Assembly (NCBI RefSeq): GCF_900475675.1
Contig: NZ_LS483403.1
Location: 1,426,001 to 1,490,000 of the forward strand
Direction of reading: 5' to 3'
DNA: 64,000 nt
From: Streptococcus lutetiensis
Lineage (GTDB): Bacteria > Bacillota > Bacilli > Lactobacillales > Streptococcaceae
The position numbers and the translations under genes were made by a program. Position 1 is the stretch's first letter. Every line of letters begins with the position of its first letter. This document shows, piece after piece, positions 1 to 9,739 of the stretch. The notes below the pieces were generated by a model that saw only the letters and a program-made list of their open reading frames with translations, made no database searches and had not been told where the DNA came from.

Positions 1-1158
1 TGTACCGTAGAAGATTTTCAAACGTTTACCTTTATCTGTTGGTGTTGGGTTAACAGCAATCGCATCCATGATAACATCGTTAAGAACAGCTGATGGAATA
101 CGTTTGTTTTGACTTTCACTGATTTTCTTAATCATTTCAGGCAATTTGTTCAAACGTTGTTTTGTTGCTGCTGATACGAAGATAATTGGAGCATAGGACA
201 AGAATTGGAATTGATCACGAATGTCTTCTTCCCATTTTGCTACAGTGTGGTTATTTTTTTCGATGGTATCCCATTTGTTAACAACGATGATAATCCCTTT
301 ACCAGCTTCATGTGCAAAACCAGCGATACGTTTATCATACTCACGAATACCTTCTTCAGCGTTAATAACCATAAGAACAATATCTGAACGGTCAATAGCA
401 CGCATTGAACGCATCACTGAGTATTTTTCAGTGTTTTCATAAACTTTACCAGATTTACGCATACCAGCAGTATCAATCATTGTATATTCTTGACCTTCGC
501 TGTCAGTAAAGTTTGTATCAATGGCATCACGTGTTGTACCAGCAATTGGACTTGCGATAACACGTTCTTCACCAAGAATCGCATTAATCAAGCTTGATTT
601 ACCAACGTTTGGACGTCCAATCAAACTGAATTTGATGATATCTGGATTTTCGTCTTCTTCTTCCATAGGAAGGTTTTCAACAATAGCATCCAAAACATCC
701 CCTGTACCAATCCCGTGAACAGATGAAACTGGGTATGGATCGCCAAGACCAAGTGAGTAGAAATCGTAGATATCATTACGCATTTCTGGGTTGTCCACTT
801 TATTAACAACTAGAATAACTGGTTTATTGGTACGGTACAAGATTTTTGAAACGTACTCATCAGCATCTGTCACACCTTCTTTCCCTGATACCACAAAGAC
901 GATAACATCTGCTTCTGTCATGGCAATATCAGCTTGATGTTTGATTTGTTCCATAAATGGTGCATCAACATCATCGATACCACCAGTATCAATCAATGAA
1001 AACTTGCGGTTAAGCCATTCACCTGTTGTATAGATACGGTCACGAGTAACACCCTCGACATCTTCAACAATTGAAATACGCTCACCTGCGATACGGTTAA
1101 ACAAAGTCGATTTGCCGACGTTTGGACGTCCGACAATAGCAACTGTAGGTAAAGCCAT
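1..1158 (-). CDS. der: Ribosome biogenesis GTPase Der (EngA), C-terminus cut by window edge
   Basis: Der is a tandem-GTPase that helps mature the 50S ribosomal subunit. The frame is open from the ATG at 1158 to position 1, giving 386 codons of a protein that is usually about 436 residues, so only the end of the KH-like C-terminal domain is missing. It begins [18 protein letters not shown], the first P-loop. A DTGG motif follows, then a second P-loop ([11 protein letters not shown], near residue 180) with its own DTAG and NKWD motifs. The two G domains in series are diagnostic. It lies downstream of dnaI on the same strand after a 138-base gap. The Shine-Dalgarno in front of the ATG is weak. 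Confidence 0.97.
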   Translation of the reverse strand, partial: MALPTVAIVGRPNVGKSTLFNRIAGERISIVEDVEGVTRDRIYTTGEWLNRKFSLIDTGGIDDVDAPFMEQIKHQADIAMTEADVIVFVVSGKEGVTDADEYVSKILYRTNKPVILVVNKVDNPEMRNDIYDFYSLGLGDPYPVSSVHGIGTGDVLDAIVENLPMEEEDENPDIIKFSLIGRPNVGKSSLINAILGEERVIASPIAGTTRDAIDTNFTDSEGQEYTMIDTAGMRKSGKVYENTEKYSVMRSMRAIDRSDIVLMVINAEEGIREYDKRIAGFAHEAGKGIIIVVNKWDTIEKNNHTVAKWEEDIRDQFQFLSYAPIIFVSAATKQRLNKLPEMIKKISESQNKRIPSAVLNDVIMDAIAVNPTPTDKGKRLKIFYGT

Positions 1159-1296
1159 AATTCTTAATACCTGTTCGTTAAAACAGCTCAGGACTGCTTT
1201 AAGTGACTGCTTGCCACACGAAAACATCTTGGATGTCTTCGCCGAAATTCCTTTCACATTCTTTTATCTATTTATCACTCTTAATGATTTATACAA
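1159..1296 (-). promoter_or_regulatory. der leader with a 10-bp hairpin
   Basis: This gap between dnaI and der contains a tight inverted repeat at 1219-1241, with 10-base arms (one G-U in RNA) around a three-base loop. It has no T-run after it, so it does not look like an intrinsic terminator. It may be a processing or stabilising hairpin between dnaI and der, or part of the der leader. The hairpin is seen directly; the role is inference. Confidence 0.4.
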
Positions 1297-2199
1297 TTAA
1301 CGTCGATTTTCACCTTGGAGATGAATTTCTCGAGCTAGATAACGGATACGTTCCATAACACGTTTGGCTTGCCAAGTTTCATCACCAGAACGTGAGATTG
1401 AGAAGTGTTCTTCAAGTCCCTTAAAATCAAGGTTAGAAGTGAAGAACGTTAGCAGATTTTCTTGCATGCGATACTGAAGAATCACTTGGAGCACATCATC
1501 ACGAATCCAAGAACTTTGTTGCTCAGCACCAATATCATCCAGTACCAGAATCTCAGACTGCTTAATCTGGTCAATCTGTTCTTTCACAGTACCAGTATTA
1601 ATGGCATTCTTAATGTCAACACAGAAAGTTGGAAAATGTAGCAGCGTTGTTGACTTGCCATACTTAGCTGACAGACGATTTGCCAAATAAGCCATCAAAT
1701 AAGATTTCCCGACACCAAAGGTTCCAAAAACATAAAGTCCCTTTTGCGGTTTATCCTCAAGATTTTTAATGTAATTATTCAAATAATTATAAATCTCAAT
1801 ACGGTTAGGGTCGCCAAGGTCAATGTCATCCGTTGAAATATGCTTCAGACTTGTTGGCAAACCAATCAAAGTCACACGATTTTTAATATCTTGACGTTTT
1901 TTAGCTTCTACCAACTCGCGAGTCTCTAAATAAATGACATCGGCATATCCTTCATTCATGCTAAGAGCAGGCTTATAACCTTTTGCCACATATGAAGCTT
2001 CTTGATTTTGAAACTTCTCACGTTCGACCATAAATTGATTAAACTTAGGGAGGCTACGATTAATCTGCTCTTGGGTCAAGCCATTTGACGTGATAAAATC
2101 AGCAATTTCCTTATCCGCTAAAATAGCTTGAGTCAATTCATTAAGATCAGTTCGACTTTGGCAAAGCTGTTTAGCCAAGGTTTGTCCGATTTTTTCCAT
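1297..2199 (-). CDS. dnaI: Primosomal protein DnaI (helicase loader)
   Basis: DnaI is the AAA+ ATPase that loads the replicative helicase DnaC onto DNA at oriC and at restarted forks in Gram-positive bacteria. The 300-residue product has an N-terminal helicase-binding region and a C-terminal ATPase domain with Walker A GTFGVGKS near residue 160 and Walker B ILVLDDIGAE near 220. I chose the ATG at 2199: the frame also has a GTG one codon upstream, but AGGAG at 2207-2211 is better spaced from the ATG. The ribosome site overlaps the stop region of dnaB, which points to coupled translation. Length and position after dnaB are typical of streptococci. Confidence 0.96.
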   Translation of the reverse strand: MEKIGQTLAKQLCQSRTDLNELTQAILADKEIADFITSNGLTQEQINRSLPKFNQFMVEREKFQNQEASYVAKGYKPALSMNEGYADVIYLETRELVEAKKRQDIKNRVTLIGLPTSLKHISTDDIDLGDPNRIEIYNYLNNYIKNLEDKPQKGLYVFGTFGVGKSYLMAYLANRLSAKYGKSTTLLHFPTFCVDIKNAINTGTVKEQIDQIKQSEILVLDDIGAEQQSSWIRDDVLQVILQYRMQENLLTFFTSNLDFKGLEEHFSISRSGDETWQAKRVMERIRYLAREIHLQGENRR

Positions 2200-2209
2200 C
2201 ACTCACTCC

Positions 2210-3361
2210 TTAATCTTCTAACATGCTACGTCTAAGCTCTTCTAGTTTTTCCTTTTCTTCAGCTGTCGCAACATGCTTGTATTCTTTTGCTGTCCATTCT
2301 GGAACATTAGTTTTAGTCAATTTCGCTTTAGCTTTGTGTTCTTTATTTCGTTTCGTGAAACTACGCATCTTAAGAACAGCCGCTTCAGCTGTCGTAATTT
2401 TTTGGTAAGCAAAATCATTTGCAACCTTCATGATATAAGGTTTGTTGATATTGGCTGACTGTGTTTTGTTCAAAGTATAAAGAACCATAACGTTAATAAC
2501 TTCATCTAAGAAACTCATATTTGCTAGTTCTTCTAAAACTTTTCGCTCACTTTCAGTAACCACAGCACGACGAGGCGCTTTGATTTTTTTAAGAAACTCC
2601 TTGGCAGAAGCTTGTTTAGCTTCTCTGATAATCACTTGTTCTTTAGCATCAAATTGCTCTTTGGTTTGGTTATTAGCCATTTTTTTCTGCTCAAGCTGCA
2701 CCGTCATTCGTTGTGGCGAAATCTTGCCATTAATAGCCGTACTTTTTGCCAATTGATAAGTGTCAAACCAATTCATGTTGTATTTATCAGCTAGACTATA
2801 AATCTTAACTACATCAGCTTTTTCATCTTTGAATTGCAAACCATCACGTAACATCAAACGCTCAAAACTGTCCAAATCGAAATGGTTTTTTGATACTATC
2901 TTAGGCACTTTTGGAGTTTCATCTACTGAAAAAATATCAGAGAACTTCTTAGAAACATCACGCGCACCATCAGGCAGAACCACATCCAACTCAGCCACCG
3001 CAACATCGCCAATCCGTTGTTCTAATAAACGACGGTAAATTGCATTAGCTAAGAACGTTTCACGATTTAAAGCTGGTTGTAATTTCAAAACATAAGCATC
3101 TCGTGTTTGATATAAAACCAGTAAGTCTACTGCGGTTAAGATAGCCAGAGCTTCCTCGACTTCTTGCATGCTCAACTGTAAGTGATTCAAAATCTCACTA
3201 AACTTGTGACGTTTGATACCATCATCAAAGAAAGCAAGCAGATACTCATACAAAAGCACAGCATGGTTCCCGATAACAGGATGATAAAGCTGACTTAGAC
3301 TATCAGAATCCAACAAAACCTTATTGTTTTTGACATAAGAAAATTCATCAATCGGTCTCAT
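2210..3361 (-). CDS. dnaB: Replication initiation and membrane attachment protein DnaB
   Basis: This is the Gram-positive DnaB (not the helicase), which acts with DnaD and DnaI to load helicase at the origin and at stalled forks. The 383-residue product starts [17 protein letters not shown]. It has a winged-helix N-terminal half and a C-terminal DnaB/DnaD-type helical region (around residues 180-360) rich in Lys, Glu and Ala. Its start overlaps the end of nrdR by 14 bases and its stop is 10 bases from dnaI, so nrdR-dnaB-dnaI form one operon. This gene order is a known streptococcal arrangement. Confidence 0.94.
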   Translation of the reverse strand: MRPIDEFSYVKNNKVLLDSDSLSQLYHPVIGNHAVLLYEYLLAFFDDGIKRHKFSEILNHLQLSMQEVEEALAILTAVDLLVLYQTRDAYVLKLQPALNRETFLANAIYRRLLEQRIGDVAVAELDVVLPDGARDVSKKFSDIFSVDETPKVPKIVSKNHFDLDSFERLMLRDGLQFKDEKADVVKIYSLADKYNMNWFDTYQLAKSTAINGKISPQRMTVQLEQKKMANNQTKEQFDAKEQVIIREAKQASAKEFLKKIKAPRRAVVTESERKVLEELANMSFLDEVINVMVLYTLNKTQSANINKPYIMKVANDFAYQKITTAEAAVLKMRSFTKRNKEHKAKAKLTKTNVPEWTAKEYKHVATAEEKEKLEELRRSMLED

Positions 3362-3842
3362 TTAGCTTACTTCTTTTCTTTTTGCTACGCACACGATTCG
3401 TAATTTGCTGCAAAAGTTCCTCAATCTCATCAACATCTTTAAATGATTTATAAACTGAGGCAAAGCGAACATAAGTAATTTCATCAAGTTCTGCCAACTC
3501 ATCCATAACCAGATTACCAATCACAGTACTCGGAACTTCACTTTCATATTCACTACGAACTTTTTGTTCGATACGAGATACCACTTGTTCAATATCATCG
3601 CTTGATACTGGACGTTTTTGTGCACTTTGAAAAATACCATTTAGGATTTTTTCTCGAGAAAATTGTTCACGCGTTCCGTCTTTTTTAATGACTAACAAGG
3701 GTAGTTCTTCAACGCGTTCAAAGGTTGTAAAACGCGCATGACAATTTTCACATTCTCGGCGTCGTCGAATCGTATTACCATCCTCTGCTTGACGGCTATC
3801 GATGACGCTCGATTTATTATAATTACATTTTGGACAACGCAT
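3348..3842 (-). CDS. nrdR: Transcriptional repressor NrdR
   Basis: NrdR represses ribonucleotide reductase genes in response to ATP/dATP. The 164-residue product starts [18 protein letters not shown] and has the N-terminal zinc ribbon (CPKC and CENC pairs) followed by an ATP-cone domain ([18 protein letters not shown] onward). The frame extends seven codons further upstream, but the ATG at 3842 matches the family start exactly and has GGGGTG about seven bases before it. It is the first gene of the nrdR-dnaB-dnaI operon. The promoter should lie in 3843-4020, which also holds the covS terminator. Confidence 0.96.
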   Translation of the reverse strand: MRCPKCNYNKSSVIDSRQAEDGNTIRRRRECENCHARFTTFERVEELPLLVIKKDGTREQFSREKILNGIFQSAQKRPVSSDDIEQVVSRIEQKVRSEYESEVPSTVIGNLVMDELAELDEITYVRFASVYKSFKDVDEIEELLQQITNRVRSKKKRSKLNETD

Positions 3843-3987
3843 ACAAACACCCCATTTTACCAATTATTTTAATACTTAATTTTAACATAAATTCACTCAT
3901 TATGAAAGTAATACCAGTCCAAGCCGGTTCAGTTGTCGCTTTCCCTTTTCTAACAAAATATCATGACATACTTCATTAGAAAAACGA

Positions 3988-4014
3988 ACAGACCGAGAAA
4001 AGAGCTCAGTCTGT
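3988..4014 (-). terminator. Terminator after covS
   Basis: ACAGAC at 3988-3993 pairs with GTCTGT at 4009-4014, with a further GAG/CTC pairing inside. On the minus strand it is followed by a T-rich stretch. It lies just after the covS stop. Confidence 0.75.
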
Positions 4015-4023
4015 CTTTTAATG

Positions 4024-5493
4024 TTATTTTGCCATAACCCTTGGGATAACTAGAGTAAACTCAGTTCCCTCGTCAACTACACTACTGACGCTAACTTTAA
4101 GGTTATAGGCATCTACGATTTGCTTAAGAATGGCTAAGCCAATTCCAAGCCCACCTTGTGTCGAAACACGGTTACGTGACTTATCTGTGCGATAGAAACG
4201 CTTAAAGATGTGATTCAAATCTTCCTGTGAGATTCCCTCACCCTCATCACGAACTTTCACAATCGCATCATCTCCTAAAACATCCAAAGTCACATGGATA
4301 TTTCTACTACCTGAAGAATATTTAACGCCATTATCAATTAAAATCAAAATAGCTTGTTCAAAATGATCTTTGTAAATTTCAGCATAGATACAATCATCAA
4401 TCGTCGATGTCAAAGAGAAACGAAAATCAGGATACAAAATTCGAAAATTCCCTAAAACTAAATCAATAGATTGTTTCAAATCAGTAATTTCACCTTTGTG
4501 TAGGTCAAAACTTCCTTGAACACGAACCATATCTAGCATATCATTTACCATAATCGACATTCGATCAGCTTCATGGTAAGCAGCATCAAGACTTTCACAC
4601 AATATTTCAGGGTCATCTTTACCCCAACGTTGAAGCAAACCTAGATGTCCTTTAATAACAGCAATCGGTGTTCGCAGTTCATGACTCACATCGCTAACAA
4701 AGCGCGTTTGGCGTCTTGCATAACCTTCGATTTGCTCTAACATATTGTCAAAACTCATTGATAATCTCTCAATCTCATCGCCAGATTTAATATCCGACCT
4801 CAAAGACAAATCACTGGGATTTTCAGACAAATCATCAATGAATGCTTGAAACTCTCCTAATGGTTTTAAAGAACGATGAGAAACCACCAGTAACATTTTA
4901 AAAATCAAACAAGCTTCAATCAGTTCAGAAACCAATAAAATTAGAACCAAAACATGACGCGCCATATAATAGGTCGTAAGGTCTTGGTAAACCGTCACAT
5001 AGCCGATAACTTCGCGGCTATCTTTGGAATAAACTTTTTCACTTTGATAAAAACCATTAAAAGCTGATGAACGATGTTGCGTCGTTTCACCAACTTTTCC
5101 AATTTTTATTGTTGATAAGACTTTATTGGTCGTCAAAACTAATTGTTTATTTTTATTAAAAACAGACACATCTTGATTGTCAAAAACCAAGTCATCAATA
5201 CCACCCTGCTTATCAAAGATATAAGTTTTATTACCTTCTTCAACAAGTGAGCCTGTAGCATTGTACTGTTCCAACAAGTCTAATAATTTTTCTTCTGTTA
5301 GAGAAGTTTCTTTAGACAATAACTCCCTAACAACTTCAGTGGCTTGTTCGGTATTGTAACGGTCTCGTTCAAGAAATATCTGAGTTACCCCAAAATAAAT
5401 AAGCAAGTTGGAGACCGATAAAATAACCAAAACCCACTGAAGAGACGTTAAGGAAATTTTTTTAGATAATGACTTTTTAAAGTACTTTATCAT
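4024..5493 (-). CDS. covS: Sensor histidine kinase CovS (CsrS)
   Basis: CovS is the membrane sensor of the CovRS system, which in streptococci controls capsule, toxins and stress responses and senses Mg2+ and the LL-37 peptide. The 489-residue product has a transmembrane helix at about 15-38, an extracellular sensing region, a second helix at about 180-204, a HAMP linker, a phosphoacceptor H-box (DVSHELRTP, His271), an N-box (ILIDNGVKY), and G-boxes (DEGEGIS, GGLGIGLA). The ATG overlaps the covR stop as TAATG, so translation is coupled. The identity rests on the neighbouring covR and on the conserved nrdR side. The extracellular part looks diverged from the S. pyogenes protein as I remember it. 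Confidence 0.93.
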   Translation of the reverse strand: MIKYFKKSLSKKISLTSLQWVLVILSVSNLLIYFGVTQIFLERDRYNTEQATEVVRELLSKETSLTEEKLLDLLEQYNATGSLVEEGNKTYIFDKQGGIDDLVFDNQDVSVFNKNKQLVLTTNKVLSTIKIGKVGETTQHRSSAFNGFYQSEKVYSKDSREVIGYVTVYQDLTTYYMARHVLVLILLVSELIEACLIFKMLLVVSHRSLKPLGEFQAFIDDLSENPSDLSLRSDIKSGDEIERLSMSFDNMLEQIEGYARRQTRFVSDVSHELRTPIAVIKGHLGLLQRWGKDDPEILCESLDAAYHEADRMSIMVNDMLDMVRVQGSFDLHKGEITDLKQSIDLVLGNFRILYPDFRFSLTSTIDDCIYAEIYKDHFEQAILILIDNGVKYSSGSRNIHVTLDVLGDDAIVKVRDEGEGISQEDLNHIFKRFYRTDKSRNRVSTQGGLGIGLAILKQIVDAYNLKVSVSSVVDEGTEFTLVIPRVMAK

Positions 5494-6185
5494 TATTTTT
5501 CTCGAATAATATAACCCATTCCACGAACTGTTTGGATATATGATTCTTTACCAGGAATATCAATTTTACCACGTAGGTAACGGATGTAAACATCCACGAC
5601 ATTTGTTTCGATGTCTGTATCATAACGCCAAACACTTGCCAAAAGTTCTTCACGTGTCATTACGCGATTAACATTTGAAAGAAGCACGCTCAACAAGTCG
5701 TATTCACGTTTTGTTAATGAAATTTCATCATCTCCACGCACTGCCGAACGATTTTGTGGGTTCAAACGAAGACCTAAGAGACCTTCTTTTGCTTGACCTT
5801 CTTTTGCTTGTTTAGAATTAGCATCTTGACGACGGAATACTGCACGAACACGAGCCAGTAATTCTTCAATAGCAAATGGTTTTACAATGTAATCATCTGC
5901 TCCACGGTCAAGACCAGCAACAATATCCATAATAGAATCACGAGCAGTCATCATGATAATCGATGTGTCTTTTTCCAAGCGAAGACGACGTGTAATTTCG
6001 AATCCGTCCATATCAGGTAACATCAAATCTAATAGGATCAAATCAAAATCATCATCCAATGCTGTTTGAAGCCCTAAACGTCCATTTGTCTCAACAACTA
6101 CTGAATACCCCTCATGTTGTAATTCTAAAGACACAAAGCGTGCAAGATTTTTTTCATCCTCAATAATTAAAATCTTTTTACTCAT
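5493..6185 (-). CDS. covR: Response regulator CovR (CsrR)
   Basis: CovR is an OmpR-family regulator that mostly represses virulence and surface genes. The 230-residue product starts MSKKILIIEDEKNLARF and is very close to the S. pyogenes protein as I know it. It has the phospho-acceptor Asp53 (LILLDLMLP), Thr65 (known elsewhere as a Ser/Thr kinase target), the conserved Lys of VKPF, and a C-terminal winged helix ending VRGMGYIIREK. The ATG at 6185 is preceded by AAAGG. The longer frame would need a TTG three codons upstream and is not needed. Transcription should start within 6186-6425. Confidence 0.97.
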   Translation of the reverse strand: MSKKILIIEDEKNLARFVSLELQHEGYSVVVETNGRLGLQTALDDDFDLILLDLMLPDMDGFEITRRLRLEKDTSIIMMTARDSIMDIVAGLDRGADDYIVKPFAIEELLARVRAVFRRQDANSKQAKEGQAKEGLLGLRLNPQNRSAVRGDDEISLTKREYDLLSVLLSNVNRVMTREELLASVWRYDTDIETNVVDVYIRYLRGKIDIPGKESYIQTVRGMGYIIREK

Positions 6186-6425
6186 TGTCACCAACCTTTT
6201 ATTTAATGTAAAGATTATAAAATCTAATATTTGCCTAGTACACAGCTATCGTTACTGTTTTAATTTTCGTTCAATTTATGAGAAATAATCCAGCCATCAC
6301 TCTATCCCTTTTTAATACAATTCTCAAAAATGACCTACTCAACCAAGTATACTATATTGCCCTAAAAGTATATCAAAGTATAAACGATAATTCAAGAAAA
6401 TTTTATCTTTTTAATGAAAATTATA
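6186..6425 (-). promoter_or_regulatory. covR upstream region
   Basis: These 240 bases between covR and the DUF177 gene are very AT-rich and contain no convincing ORF. They should hold the covRS promoter and its own CovR sites (AT-rich ATTARA-type motifs are known for this family), but I could not single out one promoter with confidence. Confidence 0.4.
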
Positions 6426-6962
6426 TTAATCTTCAAACAAGCCATTTAGCGCAGAAAATGGGTTGTTTTCTTTTTTCTTTTCATTTTGTAATGCTTCGTA
6501 TTGTTCTTCTGTCATGACAGACCAATTTTGTCCTGATGGCATGTCATCTGATTGACATTCTTCATCACTCAAGACTTGCATAGGAATTGTTAAAAGAATA
6601 TTATCAATCGCACTTTCTTCCAAATCAATAACATCATCTTCTAATACTAAAGCAAGATTTTCTTTGACCAAGTCTTCTTGAGTATGAAGGTCAGCTGACT
6701 CAACAAAAACCTCTGAAACGTCTTCAACTTGGTGAACATCAACAGGTTGCATTGAACGACTTGATGGTAAAGTAATCGTATAATCCAATCGATAGTTCAA
6801 TAAGTACAATCCATCATCATATGAAACAATTCCGTTTACAGAAACTGCTTTGACGTCTAAAACTTCACTTGAGCGTTGCATTAATTTTTCTTTAATATTC
6901 AAAGATTCATTAAAAGCAATCCCCTCAGTATTTTTCTTTATTTCTGAAATAGCTATCATCAT
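6426..6962 (-). CDS. yceD: DUF177 (YceD) family protein
   Basis: YceD/DUF177 proteins are linked to ribosomal RNA or 50S metabolism. In many bacteria the gene lies beside rpmF; in streptococci it lies beside covR, as here. The product of about 178 residues is acidic. It starts MMIAISEIKKNTEGIAF and carries the family's central strand region (VNGIVSYDDGLYLLNYRLDY, near residue 45-65) and an acidic Leu/Val-rich C-terminus with an NPFSALNGLF ending. Two adjacent ATGs (6962 and 6959) follow AGAGG; the family does not decide between them. The cysteine pairs found in some homologues are absent. Confidence 0.85.
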   Translation of the reverse strand: MMIAISEIKKNTEGIAFNESLNIKEKLMQRSSEVLDVKAVSVNGIVSYDDGLYLLNYRLDYTITLPSSRSMQPVDVHQVEDVSEVFVESADLHTQEDLVKENLALVLEDDVIDLEESAIDNILLTIPMQVLSDEECQSDDMPSGQNWSVMTEEQYEALQNEKKKENNPFSALNGLFED

Positions 6963-7068
6963 TATTCTACCTCTTTTAAATTTCCTTACCATTATACCAG
7001 CTTTTTTAGCTCTTGTCTTTATGATATTGATATCAAATTCATCATATTAAAATTCTTATGAATAATAG

Positions 7069-7100
7069 ATAAAAGCCCACAATAATTTATGAGCTTTTAT
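7069..7100 (-). terminator. Terminator after htpX
   Basis: ATAAAAGC at 7069-7076 is the exact complement of GCTTTTAT at 7093-7100. The arm itself supplies the T-rich 3' side. It sits directly after the htpX stop. Confidence 0.6.
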
Positions 7101-7103
7101 GAT

Positions 7104-8003
7104 TTACATATGACGAAGACGATCGATTCGATCGGCAATAGATGGATGTGTGTTAAAGAGTGAACTAAAGTGTTCACCTTTTTTAAGTGGGTCATTGATA
7201 TACAAAGCAGCACTAGCTTGATCTACTGGATAGTGCATTGGTGATGAGTCTTCCAGTTTTTGAAGAGCCTTAATCATGCCTTCTGGATTTCGTGTTAATT
7301 CCACAGAACTAGCATCGGCAAGAAATTCACGTTGACGTGAAATGGCAAGCTGAACTAAGGTAGCAGCAAGTGGTGCCAAGAAAAGTGAAATCAAAGACAA
7401 GATGAGCACAATAATACCCATAGCTCCTTCGTCACGATCATTAGAGCGACGGCGATTACTTCCACCAAACCACATCATACGACTTCCAAAACTTGCAATC
7501 ATTGTTACAGCACTAGCAAGAGCGACAGCAATTGTTGAAATACGAATATCATAATTACGAATGTGGCTAACTTCGTGTCCGATAACTCCTTCAAGTTCTT
7601 CGCGATTCATCAAAGCTAACAAACCAGTTGTTGCTGCCACAGCAGCATTTTCAGGATTTGATCCTGTGGCAAAAGCATTAAGCGACTCGTCCTCAACAAT
7701 AAAGACACGTGGCATTGGAATTTGTGCAACCATAGCCATATCTTCAACGATATGATAAAGTTGTGGCGCCTCTTCCTCTGTCACTTCACGCGCATTGTTC
7801 ATTGCCATGACGACATTAGTGGATTGAAAAATCATGCTTACTGCATAAATACCACCGATAATCAGAGCAATGACAACACCAAAGCTTAAACTATCTAACC
7901 AAAGGTATCCAACTGCTGCACCGATAGCTGCCAAAATCAAGAAGAAGACAAAGAGCAAAACAACTGTCTTGCGCTTATTGTTGGCAATTTGATCATATAA
8001 CAT
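7104..8003 (-). CDS. htpX: Membrane zinc metalloprotease HtpX
   Basis: HtpX is an M48 family protease that degrades misfolded membrane proteins. The 299-residue product has two N-terminal transmembrane helices (about 15-35 and 38-60), the zinc site [14 protein letters not shown] (HEXXH, near residue 145), two more hydrophobic segments, and a downstream glutamate in the [12 protein letters not shown] region that would complete metal binding. The order lemA then htpX is conserved in streptococci, and the two are probably co-transcribed with partial termination at the hairpin between them. The Shine-Dalgarno (AAGAGA) is modest. Confidence 0.96.
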   Translation of the reverse strand: MLYDQIANNKRKTVVLLFVFFLILAAIGAAVGYLWLDSLSFGVVIALIIGGIYAVSMIFQSTNVVMAMNNAREVTEEEAPQLYHIVEDMAMVAQIPMPRVFIVEDESLNAFATGSNPENAAVAATTGLLALMNREELEGVIGHEVSHIRNYDIRISTIAVALASAVTMIASFGSRMMWFGGSNRRRSNDRDEGAMGIIVLILSLISLFLAPLAATLVQLAISRQREFLADASSVELTRNPEGMIKALQKLEDSSPMHYPVDQASAALYINDPLKKGEHFSSLFNTHPSIADRIDRLRHM

Positions 8004-8020
8004 AATTTTCTCTTATAATA

Positions 8021-8064
8021 AAAGAGTCTCTCTAAGCTAATTGAACCACCTAAAGAGACTCTTT
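8021..8064 (-). terminator. Hairpin between lemA and htpX
   Basis: An 11-base perfect inverted repeat (AAAGAGTCTCT at 8021-8031 and its complement at 8054-8064) with a 22-base loop lies between lemA and htpX. On the minus strand it runs into TTTTATT. It looks like a partial terminator that would lower htpX relative to lemA. Confidence 0.6.
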
Positions 8065-8115
8065 ATATTCCTTTCGTTTAAGATAACTTGTCTTAAAAGT
8101 TATTTTTCGAATTGA

Positions 8116-8667
8116 TTAAAAATCAAATGACACTTTTGGTGTTTCTTTTTCATCTTCAGGTGTTTCCAAGAATTGACTTGGTTTAAATCCGAAAAGACCT
8201 GCAATAATATTAGTTGGGAATGTTTCCAACTTCACGTTGTAGTTTGCTGTAGTTGTGTTGAACAATTGACGTGAATAAGAAATTTTATTTTCAGTATTTG
8301 TCAATTCGTCTTGCAATTTAATAAAGCTATTGTTTGCTTTAAGTTCAGGATAATTTTCAGCAACAGCAATCAAGCCTGACAATTGTTTTGTAAGAGCGTT
8401 TGAAGCATGCATTGCTTCTGCAGGGCTTTGTGCTTGTGCTACTTGGCTACGCAATTCTGTAATTTTAGCGAATGTTTTTTCTTCGTAAGCAGCATAACCT
8501 TTAACTGTTTCAATCAAATTTGGAATAAGGTCATTACGACGTTTCAATTGAACATCGATTTGACTCCAAGATTCTTTGGTTTGCATGCGGCTTTTCACAA
8601 GTCCATTATAAGCAGTAACTCCCCAGAGTACTAGGACGGCAATGATAGCAATAATAATAAAAATCAT
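8116..8667 (-). CDS. lemA: LemA family membrane protein
   Basis: LemA proteins are small membrane-anchored helical-bundle proteins of uncertain function. The 183-residue product has an N-terminal transmembrane helix (residues 2-17), then the family motif [40 protein letters not shown], and long helices ending near residue 165. The start is clear: AAGGAGGAA lies just before the ATG. A short dyad (GGTATC, one base, GATACC at 8681-8693) sits immediately upstream of the ribosome site and might be an operator or mask the site in RNA. Confidence 0.94.
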   Translation of the reverse strand: MIFIIIAIIAVLVLWGVTAYNGLVKSRMQTKESWSQIDVQLKRRNDLIPNLIETVKGYAAYEEKTFAKITELRSQVAQAQSPAEAMHASNALTKQLSGLIAVAENYPELKANNSFIKLQDELTNTENKISYSRQLFNTTTANYNVKLETFPTNIIAGLFGFKPSQFLETPEDEKETPKVSFDF

Positions 8668-8960
8668 AAATTCCTCCTTGGGTATCTGATACCTTTCCTA
8701 AAAAATCCAGCTTTCTAACTCCAATACTATTGGCAAAAAGCTTCTTACGAAAACAATCGATATTTTCTTGCTTTCATTATATCAATTTTCAAGTAATTCT
8801 AAAAGAAAATACCATAAATAAAGACAAAAACTCCCTTTTATCGAACAGTCAATGAATGTCACTACTAGTTTTTTATGGTAAAATAAGATGATATATATTG
8901 GATTGAAAGGATCATTAGAGAAAGTAATTTTAACATAAACAGTTTCTTTAACTTAATAAT

Positions 8961-9674
8961 ATGACACCTGAAGAATTTTATGACAGACTTGCTAAGCAAG
9001 AATTTGACTTATCGGACACTCAAAAAAAACAATTTGAGCGCTATTTTGAACTGTTAGTCGAATGGAATCAAAAAATCAACTTGACTGCCATCACTGATAA
9101 AGAAGGCGTCTACCTTAAACATTTCTACGATTCTATCGCACCAGTTCTTCAAGGCAAAATTACAAACCAAGAGATTCGTCTCTTAGATATCGGAGCTGGA
9201 GCTGGTTTTCCAAGTATTCCGATTAAAATCTTGTGCCCTGATATCGATGTAACTATCATTGATTCGCTTAACAAACGTATCAACTTCCTTAACTTGTTGG
9301 CGGAAGAGCTTGGTCTTGATGGCGTTCATTTTTACCATGGACGTGCTGAGGATTATGGACAAGACAAAGCTTTTCGCGCTAGCTATGACATCGTCACTGC
9401 ACGCGCCGTTGCCCGCTTACAAGTTCTTACAGAATTGACAATTCCATTCTTAAATGTCGGCGGACAATTGATTGCTCTTAAAGCATCTGCTGCTGAAGAA
9501 GAATTGGCTGACGCTAAAAATGCCATGTCTGTACTCTTTTCAAAACTTGTTGAAAACTATCATTACGAGTTGCCAAACGGTGACAGTCGTCAAATCACAA
9601 TTCTTGAAAAGAAAAAAGAAACACCAAATAAATACCCACGTAAAGCTGGCATGCCAAACAAAAAACCTCTTTAA
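8961..9674 (+). CDS. rsmG: 16S rRNA m7G527 methyltransferase RsmG (GidB)
   Basis: RsmG methylates N7 of G527 in 16S rRNA with S-adenosylmethionine; its loss gives low-level streptomycin resistance. The 237-residue product shows the SAM-binding loop [17 protein letters not shown] (near residue 73), [16 protein letters not shown], and ARAVARL, all typical of GidB. The C-terminus is basic ([14 protein letters not shown]). Reading resumes on the plus strand here, with the promoter likely within 8800-8950. No strong Shine-Dalgarno is visible just before the ATG. Confidence 0.97.
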   Translation: MTPEEFYDRLAKQEFDLSDTQKKQFERYFELLVEWNQKINLTAITDKEGVYLKHFYDSIAPVLQGKITNQEIRLLDIGAGAGFPSIPIKILCPDIDVTIIDSLNKRINFLNLLAEELGLDGVHFYHGRAEDYGQDKAFRASYDIVTARAVARLQVLTELTIPFLNVGGQLIALKASAAEEELADAKNAMSVLFSKLVENYHYELPNGDSRQITILEKKKETPNKYPRKAGMPNKKPL

Positions 9675-9691
9675 TGGGTTAATAGTGACAA

Positions 9692-9714
9692 TAAGTGGCT
9701 CTAGCAGCCACTTA
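9692..9714 (+). other. Hairpin between rsmG and ktrB
   Basis: TAAGTGGCT and AGCCACTTA form a perfect 9-bp stem with a 5-base loop. There is no following T-run, so it is a poor terminator. It may set the ratio of rsmG to ktrB message. Confidence 0.5.
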
Positions 9715-9739
9715 ATTGCTATAAGAAAGGGATGTTCAT

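Noticed and set aside
1112..1300. A 62-codon plus-strand ORF opposite the der start and the dnaI-der gap.
   Set aside because: It is antisense to der for a third of its length, and no ribosome site is visible.
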